From Dietzia alimentaria 72 (lineage in GTDB: Bacteria > Actinomycetota > Actinomycetes > Mycobacteriales > Mycobacteriaceae), in the NCBI RefSeq assembly GCF_000226215.1, contig NZ_AGFF01000007.1, forward strand, positions 1 through 64,000: DNA of 64,000 nucleotides. Direction: 5' to 3'. Position numbers and translations under genes: made by a program. Below, piece by piece: positions 18,433-27,212 of the stretch (position 1 is its first letter; every line of letters begins with the position of its first letter). Below the pieces are notes generated by a model. The model saw nothing but the letters and a program-made list of their open reading frames with translations, searched no databases and was not told the DNA's origin.

Positions 18433-18497
18433 CGCTTCTGCGTGCCGCTCGCCGCGCACAGTCCCCGATTCGCGTTTCTTCCCATCACGGAGCCTTG

Positions 18498-19727
18498 ATG
18501 AGCCATACCCGACACACCTCTGCCCGTTCACCATTGACCCGCCCAGCCTCAGCCCTTGCCGGGCTCGTAATTCTGGCGCTGGCCACGACCGCATGCTCGT
18601 CCACCGACGAGGCCGCCATCGTGGCCGGGCCGGGCGAGGACTGCATCACGGACTATCAGCCCGGTACCGACTACTTCCCGGACAAGTCAACGATCCGGGA
18701 CGCTGAGAACGTAAGTATCGACTACCACGAGAGTTACCAGGTGGTGACGGTCGAGCAGCCGTTCCCGGGCGCCAGCCGTGAGTCATACGTGCTGGTCAAA
18801 TGTGGTGCGCCGCCACCGGAGCTCACCGGTGACCTGGCGAGCGCGCCGCAGATCACTGTTCCCGTTCAGAGCCTGTATTCGGCGTCCACCACCCACCTGC
18901 CTCTGCTGGCGGATCTAGGACGAATGGATGTCCTGGCAGGGGTCGCGAACGCGGCGAACGTCAGTGGGGCGGAGGCGATCGAACGCATTGACTCCGGCGA
19001 GGTCGTCGAATACGCGCCCGGGCAGACCATCAACGTGGAAAAGGTCATCACCGAAGCCCCCGACGTGCTCATGACCCAGGGCACCGACGAGCCGGTCTAC
19101 GGCAAGATCCGGGACGCGGGTGTGCCGGTGATAGCCAATGCGGAGTGGTTGGAGTCCACGCCTCTCGGACGTGCGGAATGGCTCAAGGTGATGGCCGCGT
19201 TGACCGGGTCGGAGAAGAAGGCCGACGAGGTCTACACACGGATTCGCTCCGACTACCTGGAGGTCGTCGACTCCGCAGCCGGAGCGCCGGCGCGCGATGT
19301 GTTGCCGGGGCAGATGTACGAGGGCACCTGGTACATGCCCGCGGGCGGCAGTTACGTCGGCAGGCTGATCGCCGACGCCGGCGGCACCTACCCGTGGGCG
19401 GACGACGACGCCACAGGCAGCCTTCAACTGAACTTCGAATCCGTGTTCAATCAGGCCGGAACTGCGCCGATCTGGTTGGTGACCAGTGACTGGGACACCG
19501 GAGCGGATGCACTGGCCGACGACCCCCGCTACGGGACGCTGTCGGCGATGCACGAGGGCGGGACCTGGTCCGCGAACAAGGCTATGGGGCCGCGGGGCGG
19601 AAACGACTTCTATGAACGCGGTGTCACCCGTCCCGACCTGGTGCTGGCCGATCTGGTCGCGATACTGCACCCGGAGCTCGCCCCGGATCACGAGTTTTCC
19701 TTCTACCGCGAGGTTCCCCGCCCGTGA
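18498..19727 (+). CDS. btuF: Cobalamin-type ABC transporter substrate-binding lipoprotein
   Basis: A 409-residue lipoprotein with lipobox LATTAC (Cys at about 33). The body is a class-III periplasmic-binding fold with helical backbone, as used for corrinoids and siderophores. ATG 18498 is preferred over TTG 18495 because GGAG (18489-18492) is then properly spaced. It overlaps the permease by GTGA. Assignment to cobalamin rests on the riboswitch just upstream; on sequence alone it could be a siderophore-binding protein. Confidence 0.82.
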   Translation: MSHTRHTSARSPLTRPASALAGLVILALATTACSSTDEAAIVAGPGEDCITDYQPGTDYFPDKSTIRDAENVSIDYHESYQVVTVEQPFPGASRESYVLVKCGAPPPELTGDLASAPQITVPVQSLYSASTTHLPLLADLGRMDVLAGVANAANVSGAEAIERIDSGEVVEYAPGQTINVEKVITEAPDVLMTQGTDEPVYGKIRDAGVPVIANAEWLESTPLGRAEWLKVMAALTGSEKKADEVYTRIRSDYLEVVDSAAGAPARDVLPGQMYEGTWYMPAGGSYVGRLIADAGGTYPWADDDATGSLQLNFESVFNQAGTAPIWLVTSDWDTGADALADDPRYGTLSAMHEGGTWSANKAMGPRGGNDFYERGVTRPDLVLADLVAILHPELAPDHEFSFYREVPRP

Positions 19728-20815
19728 CGGGGACGCTGACGGTCCGGTCCCGGGAGAAGCCGCCGCGCGATGCGGCGAACGACCGAGCGGTCGCCCTCAC
19801 ACTCCTCGCGGCCACCGCACTGGGTCTCTTCCTGGTGGCGTTGGCGGTGGGCCCCGTGCGGGTTCCGGTCGCGGACACCGTGCGGGTGCTGTTCGGCTGG
19901 GCGCCGTCTGATGCGCGACTGGAGGTCATAGTCCATGACCTGCGTCTGCCCAGGGCGCTCACGGCGGTGTTCGCCGGAGCCGCCCTGGGGGTGGCCGGCC
20001 TGCAGATGCAGACCCTGTTCCGCAACCTGCTCGCCGACCCCTACATCCTCGGGGTGAGCTCGGGGGCCAGCCTCGGAGTCGCGCTCGTCGTGGTGGTCGG
20101 GGGCGGCGCCGGCGCGGGGTTCACTGCGGAGGTCGCGGGCCTGGGGCGTGCCGGAGTGGTTCTGGCCGCGGCGACCGGGTCGGCGATCGTCCTGGCGATG
20201 GTGCTGGTGCTCTCCCGTTGGGTGCGCTCCGCATCGGTGCTGCTGCTCATCGGCGTGATGGTGGGGTCGGCCACCACGGCGATCGTCAGCGTGCTGCTGG
20301 TGTACACGGACCCCCAGCGGTCCCAACAGTTCCTCCTGTGGGGGCTGGGCAGCTTCGCCGCCACCAGTTGGGCCGATCTGCGACTGTTCGGGCCGCTCGT
20401 GATGCTGGCGGTGCTCGTCGCGGCCTCGACGGTCCGTGCGCTCAACGCACTCCTGCTGGGGGAGGGGTACGCCCGCACCATGGGGATCGACGTGCGCAGG
20501 ACGCGACTACTCACGCTGGCGTCGGCGTCCGTACTCGCCGGAGTCACCACCGCGTACTGCGGACCCATCGCGTTCCTCGGGCTCGCGGTCCCGCACCTGA
20601 CCAGGATCGCACTGGGTACCTCGGACCATCGGGTGCTCGTGCCCGGGGTGGTGTTCATGGGTATCGCCGTGGCGTTGGGCTGCGGGATCGTCAGTCAGGT
20701 CCCCGGCGGCGACGCGGTGCTCCCGCTGAACGCCGTCACCGCCCTGATCGGTGCGCCGATCGTGGTGACCGTGCTCCTGCGCAGTCGGCGGGGTCTCGAC
20801 GGGGCGGTCCGATGA
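19724..20815 (+). CDS. btuC: Cobalamin-type ABC transporter permease, FecCD family
   Basis: A 363-residue permease with about ten hydrophobic segments and FecCD hallmarks DLRLPRALTAVFAGAALGVAG, ILGVSSGAS and GPIAFLGLAVPHLTR. GTG 19724 overlaps the btuF stop, and its own stop overlaps the ATPase fusion start (ATGA). It should form the membrane channel of the riboswitch-controlled importer. Confidence 0.9.
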   Translation: MTGTLTVRSREKPPRDAANDRAVALTLLAATALGLFLVALAVGPVRVPVADTVRVLFGWAPSDARLEVIVHDLRLPRALTAVFAGAALGVAGLQMQTLFRNLLADPYILGVSSGASLGVALVVVVGGGAGAGFTAEVAGLGRAGVVLAAATGSAIVLAMVLVLSRWVRSASVLLLIGVMVGSATTAIVSVLLVYTDPQRSQQFLLWGLGSFAATSWADLRLFGPLVMLAVLVAASTVRALNALLLGEGYARTMGIDVRRTRLLTLASASVLAGVTTAYCGPIAFLGLAVPHLTRIALGTSDHRVLVPGVVFMGIAVALGCGIVSQVPGGDAVLPLNAVTALIGAPIVVTVLLRSRRGLDGAVR

Positions 20816-22563
20816 CCGCCGCGGGGGTCGAGGTCCGGGATCTCGGCATCGGCTACCACACCGGCGGACGTATCCGCGGACGCTCTACGGTTGTAGCTTC
20901 GGGTTTGCGCGCCGTGGCCCGGACCGGCGAGCTCACTGTGCTCCTGGGGCCGAACGGCAGCGGTAAGTCAACGCTCATCCGCACCCTGTGCGGACTCCAA
21001 CCGGCCCTCGGCGGGCAGGTGCTGCTCGGCGGAGATGACCTGGTGACGCTCGCCCCCGACGAGCTGTCCCGGCGGGTCGCCGTGGTGCTCACAGATCGGG
21101 TGGATCCGGGTCTGTTGTCCGCGCGCGAGTTGGCCGGACTGGGCCGGATTCCACACCTGGGTGTCAGCGGCAGACTGGGCTCGCGCGATCACGCGGCGGT
21201 GGAACGCGCGCTCGAGCCGGTCGGCGCGGCACACCTCGCGGACCGCCCGGCGTCGGAGTTGTCCGACGGTGAGCGTCAGCGGGTGCTCACCGCCCGGGCT
21301 CTGGCGCAGGAGCCGTTGTTGCTGGTGCTCGATGAGCCCACGGCCTTCCTCGACGTACCGTCGCGCGCCGGGTTGGTCGCCCTGTTGCGTCGACTGGCTC
21401 GCGAGCAGGACCTGGCGGTGCTGATGTCGACCCACGATCTTGAACTGGCGCTGCGAGTGGCGGACCGCGTCTGGCTCATGGGCACTGACCGCAGCCTGGT
21501 GGACTCGGTTCCGGAACAGTTGGCGGTGTCGGGTCGCATCGGCGCGCTCTTCGACGGAGAGAACCTGCGATTCGACCCGGCCTCCGGCGTGTTTGTGCTC
21601 CGTGACGGGGACGAGGGCCGGTCGGTGCGGATCCGGGCCTGTGAACCTCTGTCCGCTGCGCTTGCCCGGATGCTGGCGCGCGAGGGATGGGTGCCACCGG
21701 GCGGTGACGACGACGAGGTCGCGGAACTGGTGATCCACGCCGATTCGACGGACCGGATCCACCTGTGGCACGACAGGCGGTCGTGGGCCGTGGACGAACT
21801 CGGTGAAGTGCCTGATCTCGTCAGGTCGCTCCCGGACAACGGGACCCCCGCGGCGGCGCGGTCCGAGGTGGCGTCCGCGTTCGCCGGGCTATCGCGGATC
21901 AGTCCGTACTTCGCGTTGGGCGCAGGTGCCCGAGCTCCGGGCGAGTGGAGACTGGCTGAGCAGTTGTACGGCGACGACACCGCACTCTCGGCTCTCATCG
22001 ACGGGGTGCAGCAGCGTATGCGAGTTCGCGACCGTCGTGTGGCGGTGTCGACACTGTTCCTGGGGTGGTGCGCCCGGCTCTGGTCGATCGGTCTCGGTTC
22101 GGTGATGCACCACGGACTGGTGCCGGACCTCGACCCGTCGCGCCTGTTGTGGCGCGCCGCAGACGGGCCGGTGGAGCTTCATGTCGACGAGCCGATCGCC
22201 TGGCGCGGATCGGCGGAGGAGCTCGCATCCCCACTGCTCGATCAGCACATCGAGCCGTTGATCGCCGCGGTGAGCCGGGTCGACTCCGTGTCTCCGCGTT
22301 TGCTGTGGGGAAATGCGGCGTCGGCGCTGCTCGGCGCGGCCCGGGTCCTCGACGGCCCGCGAGCGGGGCAGGCGCGGGACCTGGCCCGACAACTGCTCAC
22401 CGATCCCCGGATCTCCGGGGCCGTCCGATTCGATGACGACGACGGGTACAGGCGCACCTCCTGTTGCCTGTTCTACCGAACGCGAAGCGGCGGCTTGTGC
22501 GGTGACTGCGTTCTGCCCCACAAACCCGCGCGGTCCAACCTCCGAGAGAAGGAAACGACATGA
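20812..22563 (+). CDS. Fusion of ABC ATPase (BtuD-like) and FhuF-like [2Fe-2S] reductase domain
   Basis: A 583-residue two-domain protein. Residues 1 to about 265 are an ABC ATPase with Walker A GPNGSGKST (46-54), signature LSDGERQR and Walker B LLVLDEP. Residues about 290-583 resemble FhuF-family reductases, ending in the cluster motif Cys551-Cys552-X10-Cys563-X2-Cys566, which matches the CCX10CX2C ligand set of E. coli FhuF. FhuF reduces ferric siderophores in the cytoplasm. Under a cobalamin riboswitch, a corrinoid (cobalt) reductase role coupled to import is suggested. Such an ATPase-reductase fusion is unusual. No frameshift separates the halves. It overlaps its neighbours by ATGA on both sides. 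Confidence 0.88.
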   Translation: MTAAGVEVRDLGIGYHTGGRIRGRSTVVASGLRAVARTGELTVLLGPNGSGKSTLIRTLCGLQPALGGQVLLGGDDLVTLAPDELSRRVAVVLTDRVDPGLLSARELAGLGRIPHLGVSGRLGSRDHAAVERALEPVGAAHLADRPASELSDGERQRVLTARALAQEPLLLVLDEPTAFLDVPSRAGLVALLRRLAREQDLAVLMSTHDLELALRVADRVWLMGTDRSLVDSVPEQLAVSGRIGALFDGENLRFDPASGVFVLRDGDEGRSVRIRACEPLSAALARMLAREGWVPPGGDDDEVAELVIHADSTDRIHLWHDRRSWAVDELGEVPDLVRSLPDNGTPAAARSEVASAFAGLSRISPYFALGAGARAPGEWRLAEQLYGDDTALSALIDGVQQRMRVRDRRVAVSTLFLGWCARLWSIGLGSVMHHGLVPDLDPSRLLWRAADGPVELHVDEPIAWRGSAEELASPLLDQHIEPLIAAVSRVDSVSPRLLWGNAASALLGAARVLDGPRAGQARDLARQLLTDPRISGAVRFDDDDGYRRTSCCLFYRTRSGGLCGDCVLPHKPARSNLREKETT

Positions 22564-23144
22564 CCGACACCACCACGCAGCAGGCGACGCCCATCGATCC
22601 ACCGGTTGTCGAGACCCCGACGGGCGGTCGTGAGCAGCGCTGGGCTCTGCCGGCTGATGAGGACCGGTTGCTGGAGATCATCCACCTACTGTTCGACGAG
22701 TACTGGAATGAGATCTGGTTCGGCATCATCATGGAAGGTGCAGCGTGGGAGGTGGCCGCGCCCAACGCCCCCGAGCGGATCGCCATGTACGGCGGCTACG
22801 CGACCGTCGACTTCGGCCGCTGGCACTTCCACCTGTGCATCGGTGAGCACACCGCGAGCGGGCCCGAGTTGGGTCGGATCAGGCGCTGCTCGCGAGCCGA
22901 GTTGTATCGCAGTCTCGGCGCCGACGGAGCGCCGGTGTCGTGGGGGTTGCGACTGTTCAACGGCAGAGACGATCAGATGATGACGGCGATGCTGCCCAAC
23001 CCTTACCTCTCGCGCACCCAGCAGCTCGAGAAGACACCCACCTGGGAGCGCCTCGAACTGTGGGACCGCCTCCGGTCGCAATTCCTCGGGCTCGGTCCGG
23101 ACGAGGTCGATCGTTCAGGTCGTGGCTTCGGAAAGCCGACATGA
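22560..23144 (+). CDS. Conserved-looking protein of unknown function in the cobalamin operon
   Basis: A 194-residue soluble protein of unrecognised family. A Thr/Pro-rich N-terminus is followed by aromatic-rich sequence with WFGIIMEGAAWEV, YATVDFGRWHFHLCIGEH and GLRLFNGRDDQMMTAMLPNP. Several His and one Cys are present in the HFHLCIG patch. It lies between two FhuF-like domains with ATGA overlaps on both sides, so its amount is tied to theirs. A role in corrinoid or metal handling is suggested only by position. Confidence 0.8.
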   Translation: MTDTTTQQATPIDPPVVETPTGGREQRWALPADEDRLLEIIHLLFDEYWNEIWFGIIMEGAAWEVAAPNAPERIAMYGGYATVDFGRWHFHLCIGEHTASGPELGRIRRCSRAELYRSLGADGAPVSWGLRLFNGRDDQMMTAMLPNPYLSRTQQLEKTPTWERLELWDRLRSQFLGLGPDEVDRSGRGFGKPT

Positions 23145-23923
23145 CCGAGCCGGGCGCGGTGATCGCCGATCTTGACGCCCTCGGGCCTCCGTTCAGCATT
23201 CGCCAACGCGACGATCTCGTCTCCGAGCCCGCGACCGCCGGAGACGTCGAATGGTTTGACGCGGCCCGACTCGTCGGCCCGGAGCCGGAGGAGATCCGCA
23301 AGATGGTACAGGTCCATGCGCACTCTCGCGGGATGGCCGTCGGGCGTCACGCCGGGTCGTTGGTCTTCCAGCGGTACTGCCACCGGCTCTGCTCTGTCGC
23401 GGCCGCGGCGTGGGTACGGCACGGAGCCGCGCTCGACCTCGCGGCCGAGCGGGTGTCCCTCCGATTCCTCGACGGGACCCCGGATCTGCTCATCCTGGAC
23501 CGGGCACGGGTCGACGCAGCGGTGACGGCTGACGATGTTTTGCACTCTGTCGTTGATGCGCATCTCCTCCCCGTCGCCCGCCGGCTCAGCGCTGAGACCG
23601 GGCCCGGGATGGGCAATCTCGTGGGCAACATCGCCGCAGGTTTCGCGGGCGGCTTTCGCGCGCTGGCGCGGCTCGAAGACTCGGGCCACGGGGCAGGCGA
23701 GGTGCACGCCCGCGCGGAAGAGTTGCTGTCCGCCCGCCCGGAACTGCGCCGTGGGGGCGATTTCCGGGTCCTCACCGGGCCCTGCGGCCCGCGGCTGCAG
23801 TACGACCGGAAGAGCTGCTGCCACTGGTACGCGGCCCCCGACGGCCGATACTGCTCATGGTGCTCGCGACTGACGACCGACGAGCGCACCCGACGTTTCC
23901 GCGAGAATATGGCCGCTGAGTAA
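23141..23923 (+). CDS. FhuF-like [2Fe-2S] reductase, stand-alone
   Basis: A 260-residue protein ending in Cys226-Cys227-X10-Cys238-X2-Cys241, the FhuF iron-sulfur motif. ATG 23141 overlaps the preceding stop; the longer frame upstream runs through the unknown gene and is not real. This is the second FhuF-type domain of the operon, so both an ATPase-fused and a free reductase are made under the same riboswitch. The substrate could be a ferric siderophore or a Co(III) corrinoid. Confidence 0.85.
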   Translation: MTEPGAVIADLDALGPPFSIRQRDDLVSEPATAGDVEWFDAARLVGPEPEEIRKMVQVHAHSRGMAVGRHAGSLVFQRYCHRLCSVAAAAWVRHGAALDLAAERVSLRFLDGTPDLLILDRARVDAAVTADDVLHSVVDAHLLPVARRLSAETGPGMGNLVGNIAAGFAGGFRALARLEDSGHGAGEVHARAEELLSARPELRRGGDFRVLTGPCGPRLQYDRKSCCHWYAAPDGRYCSWCSRLTTDERTRRFRENMAAE

Positions 23924-23975
23924 GCAGGAGGGGATCACGACACGGCTGAAGAGCCCTAGACCGCCCTGCATGAAC

Positions 23976-23991
23976 TTCACAAAATTATGAA
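23976..23991. promoter_or_regulatory. Imperfect AT-rich dyad upstream of the GbsR/MarR-type regulator
   Basis: TTCACAAAATTATGAA is an imperfect 16-bp dyad (TTCA...TGAA arms) 28 bp before the regulator start. Its AT-richness stands out here and fits an autoregulatory operator. Confidence 0.45.
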
Positions 23992-24019
23992 TCACCAGAA
24001 ACCCGTGTAGCGTCGGGGT

Positions 24020-24601
24020 ATGGATCGACGATCACCGGTACAGCGCGCCGTCGAGCGGTTCGGGCAGGGCCTCGAACTCGACGGAATCCCACGAATGCCG
24101 GCCCGGGTGTTCGCCTTCATGATGATCGGCGGTCAAGAGTCGTACTCCTCGCGTGATCTCGCCCGAGGGCTCGAGGTGAGCGCGGCGGCGATCTCCGGGG
24201 CGGTCCGCTACCTCGTCGACGCGCGACTGGTGATTCGGGAGCGGGCGCCGCGGGGCCGGGGTGATCTCTTCCGGCTCATGGACGGCGACGTGTGGGCGGA
24301 GATCTTCGCCTCTCGGCTCCCGCTGATCGATCAGGTCAACGCGAGTATCGATGACGCCGTGGCGATCCTCGACGACCTGCCTCAGTCCGACAAGGCGCCG
24401 GGTCTGGCGAAGCTGCACGAGACCCGGGAGTTCTTTGAATTCGTCCGCAACGACATGCCGCGCATGCTCGTGCGCTGGGCTGAGCACAAGGCCAACAGCC
24501 ACTCCGAAGCGCCAGAGGAGACAAATGCCCCGCTGCCGTTCCTGGCCCCGGACGAGGACGGGGCCACTACGCTAGAACGCAGGGAGGCGACACGACGATG
24601 A
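24020..24601 (+). CDS. GbsR/MarR-family transcriptional regulator
   Basis: A 193-residue winged-helix protein. The DNA-binding part covers about residues 25-90, with SSRDLARGLEVSAAAISGAVRYLVDARLV as helix-turn-helix and RGRGDLFRL as the wing. The C-terminal half is helical for dimerisation. The stop overlaps the ABC ATPase start (ATGA), the common layout in which such regulators control an adjacent exporter. An AT-rich dyad lies just upstream. Confidence 0.88.
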   Translation: MDRRSPVQRAVERFGQGLELDGIPRMPARVFAFMMIGGQESYSSRDLARGLEVSAAAISGAVRYLVDARLVIRERAPRGRGDLFRLMDGDVWAEIFASRLPLIDQVNASIDDAVAILDDLPQSDKAPGLAKLHETREFFEFVRNDMPRMLVRWAEHKANSHSEAPEETNAPLPFLAPDEDGATTLERREATRR

Positions 24602-25560
24602 CCGAGCGCCCCGTGATCGCCACGGACGGGCTGACCAAGCGCTTCGGTGACGTCGTGGCGGTCAGCAACCTCGATCTGGAGGTGTTCCCGGGGGAGATCT
24701 TCGGGTTCCTGGGGCCCAACGGCGCGGGTAAATCGACCGTCATCCGCACGCTTCTCGATCAGATCCGGCCCACGTCCGGGCGGGCGAGCATCTTCGGCCT
24801 CGATTCCCGCGTTGGCTCGCTGCGGATCCGAGCGAGGGTCGGCTACGTGCCGGGCGACCTGGCGCTCTATCCCAAGATGACCGGCGCGCAGTTGCTGGCG
24901 TATTTCGGGCGTCTGCGGGGAGGGGTCGACCAGACCTTCGTCCACGAGCTCGCCGAACGCCTCCGGGCGGACCTGTCCAAGAAGATCGGCGACTATTCCA
25001 CCGGAAACCGCCAGAAGATCGGTCTCATCCAGGCGTTCATGCACACGCCGGACCTGCTCATCCTGGACGAGCCCAACGCCGGCCTGGACCCGCTGATCCA
25101 GCAGGAGTTCCACACCATGCTCGGCGAGGTCCGCGACCAGGGCCGCACCGTGTTCCTGTCCTCCCACACCCTGTCGGAGGTCGAGCGGGTGGCCGACCGC
25201 GTGGGGATCATCCGCGAGGGCGAACTGGCTGCCGTCGAGCGGATCACCGACCTCAAGGCCAAGGCCATCCGTCGCATCGACATGGAGTTCGCCGGGCCCG
25301 TTCCTGCGAACCTCTTCGACCGGGTCGCGGCCATCCGCGAGGCGACGGTCGACGGCCCGCACGCCACCGTCGCTTTTGACGGCCCCATCAATGCGGTTCT
25401 GCAGGCGGCGATGGCGCATGAGCTCGTGGACCTGCACACCCGCGACGCCGACCTCGAGGAGATCTTCCTCGCCTATTACCGCAGGTCCGGCCAGGAAACG
25501 ACGACGCCGACAACAGCGACGACAACGACGACGACGACGAGGTCGACGGATGCGCACTGA
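24598..25560 (+). CDS. ABC-2 exporter ATP-binding protein
   Basis: A 320-residue ATPase with Walker A GPNGAGKST, signature YSTGNRQK (a known variant of LSGGQ), Walker B LLILDEP and ANAGLDPL. The extreme C-terminus is a Thr-rich tail (about 300-314) encoded by an acg/aca trinucleotide repeat, probably not functional. It overlaps the first permease by 11 bp. With two permeases it forms an exporter of unknown substrate, probably drug or antibiotic type. Confidence 0.92.
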   Translation: MTERPVIATDGLTKRFGDVVAVSNLDLEVFPGEIFGFLGPNGAGKSTVIRTLLDQIRPTSGRASIFGLDSRVGSLRIRARVGYVPGDLALYPKMTGAQLLAYFGRLRGGVDQTFVHELAERLRADLSKKIGDYSTGNRQKIGLIQAFMHTPDLLILDEPNAGLDPLIQQEFHTMLGEVRDQGRTVFLSSHTLSEVERVADRVGIIREGELAAVERITDLKAKAIRRIDMEFAGPVPANLFDRVAAIREATVDGPHATVAFDGPINAVLQAAMAHELVDLHTRDADLEEIFLAYYRRSGQETTTPTTATTTTTTTRSTDAH

Positions 25561-26326
25561 GGTGCTCCGGCACGAATTGCGCGATCGCCGGACCCCGGTG
25601 GTGGTCCTGGCGCTTGTGCTGGTCGTGTTCGCGTTTTTCGTCCTGGGCATCAGCTCCGGGCTGCAGTCCACGATCAGCGACCTCACCGACGCGATGCCCG
25701 AGGCGGTGATCGCGTTCATTCCCGTGGGGCCTGGCGGCTATGCGGTTGGTGAGCTGTTCAATCTCCTGGCGCCGTTCGTCCTGATCGCGTACGCCGTGAT
25801 GACCGGTGCCGCCCTCATCGCTGGTGAGGAGGAGGCCGGCACGATGGCCGTCCTCTCTGCGCAACCCCTCAGTCGCCCCAGCCTGCTAGCCCAAAAGGCG
25901 GCCGCGCTGGCGCTGACCCTGGCGGTCATCACCGCGCTATTCGCTATGGGGTCGGCCCTGTCCTCGGCTGTGTTCGACATCGAGGGACTGACCGCCTCAG
26001 GTATCGCCGCGGCAAGTGTGCACCTGTACCTGTTGGCGCTGCTCTTCGGTGCCGTGGCCCTGGCAGTGGGCGCTCTCACGGGTAGTGCGTCGCTGGCCTC
26101 CGGCGTCGGCGGCGGACTGGCCGTGATCGCCTGGGTGTCCAACTCCATGCTGCCGGTCGCTCACCTCGACGCCTGGACCGTGCTCAGTCCCTGGCACTAC
26201 TACGTTGCCGGCGAACCATTGGCCCACGGCGTCCACGTGCCCCATCTGCTCGTGCTGGCGGTGCTCACGGCGCTGGTCGTCGTCGTCGCTCTTGTGGCTT
26301 TTACCCGCCGCGACCTGAAGGGATGA
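25550..26326 (+). CDS. ABC-2 exporter permease, first subunit
   Basis: A 258-residue membrane protein with about six helices in the order expected for ABC-2 permease_3-type subunits. Near the N-terminus it has EVLRHELRDRR before helix 1, then EEEAGTMAVLSAQPLSR and the closing LSPWHYYVAGEPL segment. ATG 25550 overlaps the ATPase; the ATGA at its end overlaps the second permease. It is paralogous to the next gene. Confidence 0.88.
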   Translation: MRTEVLRHELRDRRTPVVVLALVLVVFAFFVLGISSGLQSTISDLTDAMPEAVIAFIPVGPGGYAVGELFNLLAPFVLIAYAVMTGAALIAGEEEAGTMAVLSAQPLSRPSLLAQKAAALALTLAVITALFAMGSALSSAVFDIEGLTASGIAAASVHLYLLALLFGAVALAVGALTGSASLASGVGGGLAVIAWVSNSMLPVAHLDAWTVLSPWHYYVAGEPLAHGVHVPHLLVLAVLTALVVVVALVAFTRRDLKG

Positions 26327-27177
26327 CGCCCGTGACCACCACGACTTCCGACGATCCCGCCGGCCGCGCGCATGTGAGCACGGTGGTCCAGATAGTCGCG
26401 ATCACCCGAACGGCCGTGCGCGACCGACTTGTCCTGGTGACTACGGTCGCGGTGCTGCTGGTGGCTATGGGCGCCCTGACCGGTGCGCTCTGGCCCTCCC
26501 TCCAGGACGCCTTTGCCGACCTGCCTGCCGCACTCAGCGACGGCCTCGGCACGGTCCTGGCCGGCGCGGACCTCACCTCGCCCGTCGGATGGATGAACGC
26601 CGAGATGGTCTCCCTCGTGGTGCCGGGGGGCCTGATCGCTGTCGCTGCGATCTCGGCGGCGAAAGGGGTCGCGGGGGAGGAGCAGGCCAAGTCCCTCGGG
26701 GTGCTCCTGTCGGCTCCGGTGAGCCGGGTTTCCTTCCTCGTAGCCAAGACCGCCGCCATGGTCGTCAACGTCCTGTTGGCCACCATCGGCGCAGCCGCCG
26801 GAATCGTCCTCGGCGATCGCATCGGGGGCCTGGGAATCGACACCGCCGGAGTGCTGGGCACCTGCGCGCACGCCGCCCTGCTGGCCATCGTCTTTGGCGC
26901 CGTGGCCGTGCTGGCGTCAGCGATCACCGGGGATCCGCGGCTGAGCTCGTCCGTGGCCGGTGGACTCGCCGCCCTGGCCTTTGGCCTCAACGCGTTTTTG
27001 CCGCTGTCCAGCACGCTGGCTGACTTCGCCCGGGTCAGCCCCTGGTACTACTTCGCGCACAGCAATCCGTTGGCCGACGGCCCCGACTACGGGCACCTTG
27101 CCGTGCTCTCGGTGAGTGCCGTGGTCATCCTGGGACTTGCGGTGGTGGCCTACCGGCGGCGCGATCTGAATGGTTGA
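26323..27177 (+). CDS. ABC-2 exporter permease, second subunit
   Basis: A 284-residue membrane protein with about six helices, similar in layout to the preceding permease: GEEQAKSLGVLLSAPVSR corresponds to its EEEAGT segment and VSPWYYFAHSNPLADG to its C-terminal segment. The pair likely arose by duplication and forms a heterodimer with two copies of the ATPase. Confidence 0.88.
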   Translation: MTPVTTTTSDDPAGRAHVSTVVQIVAITRTAVRDRLVLVTTVAVLLVAMGALTGALWPSLQDAFADLPAALSDGLGTVLAGADLTSPVGWMNAEMVSLVVPGGLIAVAAISAAKGVAGEEQAKSLGVLLSAPVSRVSFLVAKTAAMVVNVLLATIGAAAGIVLGDRIGGLGIDTAGVLGTCAHAALLAIVFGAVAVLASAITGDPRLSSSVAGGLAALAFGLNAFLPLSSTLADFARVSPWYYFAHSNPLADGPDYGHLAVLSVSAVVILGLAVVAYRRRDLNG

Positions 27178-27212
27178 GACCCGCCGGTGAGACCAGCACG
27201 CGCTGCCAGTCG

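Noticed and set aside
20218-20811. N-terminal extension of the ATPase-FhuF fusion
   Set aside because: It is in frame but lies inside btuC and has no recognisable sequence; ATG 20812 at the ATGA overlap is the real start.
25500-25550. Acg/aac repeat as a regulatory element of the exporter
   Set aside because: The tract lies inside the coding end of the ATPase and simply yields a Thr-rich tail; no dyad or promoter is visible.
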